NCBI GenBank assembly: GCA_016208645.1
Contig: JACQXP010000335.1
Coordinates: forward strand, 1-16,178
DNA length: 16,178 nt
Origin: Candidatus Methylomirabilota bacterium
Lineage (GTDB): Bacteria; Methylomirabilota; Methylomirabilia; Methylomirabilales; 2-02-FULL-66-22
Direction: 5' to 3'
In this document: positions 13,706 through 16,178 of the stretch, piece by piece
Position numbering within the stretch: position 1 is the stretch's first letter
Layout: each line of letters starts with the position of its first letter
Made by a program: the position numbers and the translations under genes
Notes under the pieces: model-generated
Told to the model about the DNA's origin: nothing
The model's input: the letters and a program-made list of their open reading frames with translations, nothing else
The model's database searches: none

Positions 13706-15166
13706 TTGGAACTGCACCGGCTGACCATTCACGAATTGCGGGATCTGATCCAGAAGGGCGAGGTCTCGCCCGTCCGGGTGGTCCAGGATTTCCTGATCCG
13801 CATCGGCCAGGTGGAGGAGCAGGTCCAGGCCTTCAACACGCTGACCCCGCGAATGGCGGTGGGCTTCGCAAAGAAGTTCGAAGAGATGCAGGCGCGGAGG
13901 GAGAAACTGCCGCCCCTGGCGGGCGTCCCCCTGGCCATCAAGGACGTGATCTGCACCAAGGGCGTGGCCACGACCTGTTCCTCCAGGATCCTGGAGAACT
14001 ACGTTCCGCCCTACAACGCCACCGTGATGGCCCGGCTGAACGCCGCCGGGGCGCTGATGCTGGGCAAGACCAACATGGACGAGTTCGCCATGGGCTCCTC
14101 CACCGAGAATTCGGCCTTCAAGAAGACCCGGAACCCCTGGAACCTGGGATGTGTCCCCGGTGGATCCAGCGGCGGCTCGGCCGCGGCCGTGGCGGCCGAC
14201 ATGTGCGCCGGTGCCCTGGGGAGCGATACCGGCGGCTCCATCCGGCAACCGGGCGGTTTCTGCGGCATCGCCGCCCTGAAGCCGACCTACGGCCGGGTCT
14301 CCCGGTACGGGCTGGTGGCCTTCGCCTCGTCCCTGGATCAGATCGGGCCCTTGGCCAAGGACGTCCGGGATGCCGCAATCCTCCTCAAGGTGATCGCGGG
14401 TCACGACCCGCTCGATTCGACCTCAGGCAACGTCCCGGTGCCCAATTACGAGGCCGGCCTCACCGGAGACATCAAGGGGCTCCGGGTCGGCATCCCCTCC
14501 GAGTATTCCATTCCCGGGATGGACCCGGAGGTCGAATCGGCGATCCACAAAGCCATCCGGGTCCTCGAAGGCCTGGGCGCCGTCCAGGAAAATGTCGCGC
14601 TGCCCCACACCGACTATGCCGTGGCGACCTACTACCTGGTGGCGACGGCCGAGGCCAGCTCGAATCTCGAGCGGTACGATGGCGTCAAGTACGGCTACCG
14701 GACCCCCAGGTCGGAACACCTGATTGACATGTACATGAAGACCCGGCGGGAAGGATTCGGGCCGGAGGTGAAACGGCGCATCATGCTGGGAACCTACGCG
14801 CTGAGCGCGGGCTACTACGATGCCTACTACCTGAAGGCGCTGAAGGTCCGCACCCTGATCCGGCAGGATTTCACCGAGGCCTTCAAGCGCTGCGACGTGA
14901 TCGTCACCCCCACCTCGCCAACGCCGGCCTTCAAGTTCGGCGAGAAGATGGACGATCCGCTGCAGATGTACCTGTCGGATATCTTCACCATCTCGGGAAA
15001 CCTGGCCGGGGTGCCGGGGATCAGCGTCAATTGCGGCTTCACGAAATCGGGGCTCCCCATCGGTCTTCAGGTCATCGGGAAGCCCTTCGACGAGGAGACG
15101 ATCCTGCGGGTGGCCCACGCCTACGAGCAGGCCACCCCGTGGCACAGAGAGCGGCCGCGACTGTGA
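13706..15166 (+). CDS. gatA: Asp/Glu-tRNA amidotransferase subunit A
   Basis: A 486-residue amidase-signature enzyme that frees ammonia from glutamine and feeds it to GatB for tRNA-dependent Gln/Asn synthesis. The Ser-cisSer-Lys triad is intact: K79 (AIKDVICTKG), S154 (GGSSGGSAAAVA) and S178 (SDTGGSIRQPGGFCG). These numbers equal those reported for S. aureus GatA, which supports the TTG start at 13706. That TTG has GGAGAGG about 5 bases upstream and gives the family's usual beginning (ELHRLTIHELRDLI). The frame extends upstream to 13655, but that part is the palindromic repeat. gatC lies 115 bases upstream on the same strand; gatB is not in the window, so it is encoded elsewhere or the order is split. 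Confidence 0.96.
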   Translation: MELHRLTIHELRDLIQKGEVSPVRVVQDFLIRIGQVEEQVQAFNTLTPRMAVGFAKKFEEMQARREKLPPLAGVPLAIKDVICTKGVATTCSSRILENYVPPYNATVMARLNAAGALMLGKTNMDEFAMGSSTENSAFKKTRNPWNLGCVPGGSSGGSAAAVAADMCAGALGSDTGGSIRQPGGFCGIAALKPTYGRVSRYGLVAFASSLDQIGPLAKDVRDAAILLKVIAGHDPLDSTSGNVPVPNYEAGLTGDIKGLRVGIPSEYSIPGMDPEVESAIHKAIRVLEGLGAVQENVALPHTDYAVATYYLVATAEASSNLERYDGVKYGYRTPRSEHLIDMYMKTRREGFGPEVKRRIMLGTYALSAGYYDAYYLKALKVRTLIRQDFTEAFKRCDVIVTPTSPTPAFKFGEKMDDPLQMYLSDIFTISGNLAGVPGISVNCGFTKSGLPIGLQVIGKPFDEETILRVAHAYEQATPWHRERPRL

Positions 15167-15178
15167 TGAATTCCGGGC

Positions 15179-15298
15179 CAATTCAAAATGGAAAACCGAC
15201 AACGGACAACTGACAATGAGAAATCACTCCAACAATCTGGAGATTCTCGGCCCTCCACGGTTGTCGGTTTCTCATTGTCCGTTTGAAATTTTTCATTG
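15179..15298 (+). repeat. Palindromic spacer repeat, GACAACGGACAACTGACAA type
   Basis: The left arm, about 15179-15224, contains AACCGACAACGGACAACTGA and then CAATGAGAAA. The right arm, about 15259-15298, contains its complements GGTTGTCGG, TTTCTCATTGTCCG and, at the outer end, TTTTTCATTG. The word GACAAYNG recurs every 7-8 bases. The centre folds into CTCCA-acaatc-TGGAG (15227-15242). It fills the gatA to FxLYD-gene spacer and is clearly AT-richer than the genes. Confidence 0.7.
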
Positions 15299-15340
15299 CG
15301 CCAAGGGGTTGCAGACACGATGAAGGTCAGGAGGTCCAGC

Positions 15341-15721
15341 ATGGTGATCAGGCAACGGATCCGGGCAAGCCTTTGGCTGGGGATCACCGTGGCGTTTGTC
15401 GTCCTGGCCGCAGCGCCTGCTCAGGCCGCAAAGGCCGTGACGAAGCCGCCCACCGGGAAGAAGCGGGATCTCGTGGTGCTGGATCATGAGCGGTGGCTGG
15501 ACACCCTGAAGGGGACCGTCAAGAACTTCGGCAAGGCCTCCGCCCGTGACGTCACGGTCGTGGTGAAGTTTCTCGACAAGAAGAAAAAGGTGCTCGGCAC
15601 GCAGCGGGTGAGCGCGGGCGACCTCCGATCGGGCGACCAGAGCTCCTGGAGCCTGGCCATCCAGGAAAAGAACCGGCCGGCCACCAGCTACCAGTTCGAG
15701 GTGCATGCGATCTGGCAATAA
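15341..15721 (+). CDS. Small exported FxLYD-like domain protein
   Basis: A 126-residue protein with a classic Sec signal peptide: basic start (RQRIR), hydrophobic core LWLGITVAFVVLAAA, and an AQA cleavage site near residue 29. The mature part (about 97 residues) has the pattern L-x-GTVKNFGKASARDVTVVVKFLDKKKKVLGTQ...DLRSGDQSSW, typical of FxLYD-type and related Ig-like beta-sandwich domains found in secreted bacterial proteins. It has no Cys for a lipobox, so a soluble periplasmic or extracellular location is likely. The start is ATG 15341, with AGGAGG 6 bases upstream; ATG 15320 in the same frame has a much weaker site. It lies between two palindromic repeats, with no obvious functional tie to gatA. 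Function is unknown. Confidence 0.75.
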   Translation: MVIRQRIRASLWLGITVAFVVLAAAPAQAAKAVTKPPTGKKRDLVVLDHERWLDTLKGTVKNFGKASARDVTVVVKFLDKKKKVLGTQRVSAGDLRSGDQSSWSLAIQEKNRPATSYQFEVHAIWQ

Positions 15722-15725
15722 ACTG

Positions 15726-15811
15726 AAGAGCGTTCGACTGTTCGGTCGTTCGGGAGTTCGGCTGTTCGAGAACCCCCGAACGCTCGAACACTCGAACCCC
15801 CGAACGCTCTT
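15726..15811 (+). repeat. Palindromic spacer repeat, GTTCGNN type
   Basis: The ends AAGAGCGTTCG (15726-15736) and CGAACGCTCTT (15801-15811) are perfectly complementary over 11 bases. Between them the left half repeats GTTCGNN about every 7-8 bases and the right half repeats the complement CGAACNN, giving an 86-base imperfect palindrome around the turn CGAGAACCCCCGAAC. It begins 4 bases after the upstream stop codon and ends 11 bases before the next start codon. Confidence 0.75.
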
Positions 15812-15822
15812 GGGTATTTCGC

Positions 15823-16178
15823 ATGTTGTACTTCGCCTATGGCTCCAACATGCATTCCGGGAACATGCGGAAGCGCTGCCCCGGCTGCACCTTCGTCGCG
15901 GCGGCGCGATTGCGTGAGTACCGGCTGGCCTTCACCCGTCCCTGGGCCCCGTGGGGGGGTGGCGGGGTCGCGGATATCCAGCCCGAACCGGGGAGCAGCG
16001 TGGAGGGGGTCGTCTGGGTGATCACCGGGGCCCACCGCGACGCCCTCGATGACTACGAGGAGTACCCGAGGGCCTACACGCGGAAGGACGTGGTGGTCGA
16101 GACCTTCGACGGCCGGACGCTGACGGCCTTTGCGTATGTCGCTCGTCCGCGGGGAGAGTATCGGCCGGGTCGCCGGTA
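15823..16178 (+). CDS. Gamma-glutamylcyclotransferase-like protein (3' end cut by window edge)
   Basis: 118 codons are visible and the frame stays open to the last base. It begins MLYFAYGSNM, the YGSNM substrate loop that defines the GGCT/AIG2-like superfamily, and has DALDDYEEYPRAYTRKDV, where E78 occupies the position of the family's catalytic acid. GGCT enzymes release 5-oxoproline from gamma-glutamyl peptides; AIG2-like relatives include gamma-glutamylamine cyclotransferases, so the exact substrate is open. The Trp/Gly-rich segment FTRPWAPWGGGVADIQP is typical of the first half of the fold. ATG 15823 is chosen because it begins the first strand directly; there is no good Shine-Dalgarno sequence, and the upstream palindrome ends only 11 bases away. 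Normal family length is about 120-190 residues, so little may be missing. Confidence 0.88.
   Translation, partial: MLYFAYGSNMHSGNMRKRCPGCTFVAAARLREYRLAFTRPWAPWGGGGVADIQPEPGSSVEGVVWVITGAHRDALDDYEEYPRAYTRKDVVVETFDGRTLTAFAYVARPRGEYRPGRR

Noticed and set aside
15726..15811. CRISPR-like array from the repeated GTTCGNN words
   Set aside because: The repeated unit is only about 7 bases and degenerate, there are no unique spacers, and the halves are inverted to each other.

Overview
The window is GC-rich, gene-dense chromosomal DNA of a free-living bacterium. It holds no phage, plasmid, insertion-sequence, CRISPR, tRNA or rRNA genes that I can recognise. Core genes (accD, folC, glmU, glmS, pcrA, gatC, gatA, rpsU) are mixed with a sigma54-type response regulator, a YvcK/GlmR-like protein, an aldo/keto reductase, a small RRM protein and an exported FxLYD-like protein. 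GatCA points to tRNA-dependent Gln (or Asn) formation. The GC content, the sigma54 regulator and the many palindromic spacer repeats would fit a Deltaproteobacteria, NC10 or Rokubacteria-like lineage, but that placement is a guess.

Layout. (1) Positions 1-1224, minus strand: an NtrC-class response regulator, cut by the window edge. (2) 1361-2244, plus strand: a strong promoter, a canonical intrinsic terminator only about 40 bases downstream of it, then rpsU and an RRM RNA-binding protein; this looks like an attenuated leader or a small RNA gene. (3) 2245-2689: a long spacer with a very stable 17-bp hairpin and the accD promoter. (4) accD-folC, a familiar pair (2690-4963). (5) glmU - yvcK/glmR-like - aldo/keto reductase - glmS (5145-10778), which groups the first and last enzymes of UDP-GlcNAc synthesis with a homologue of the UDP-GlcNAc-binding GlmS regulator. 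(6) pcrA/uvrD helicase with its own near-consensus promoter, followed closely by gatC and then gatA (11082-15166). (7) A small exported protein, and a gamma-glutamylcyclotransferase-like gene that runs off the right edge.

The most unusual feature is in the spacers of the right two thirds. Nearly every gap there carries a different long imperfect palindrome built from short, degenerate, periodic words: a GAATGTCGAATG type, a GACAGGGACAGGG type, a G5-N2 G-quadruplex type, a GCGTTCATTGGCGG type, a GACAACGGACAACTGACAA type and a GTTCGNN type. One of these families also lies in frame inside pcrA, where it forms a Pro-rich linker before the C-terminal Tudor-like domain. I find six families at seven sites and no transposase in the window that could move them. 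This repeat population, the rpsU leader and the glmU-glmR-glmS grouping are the parts most worth following up.
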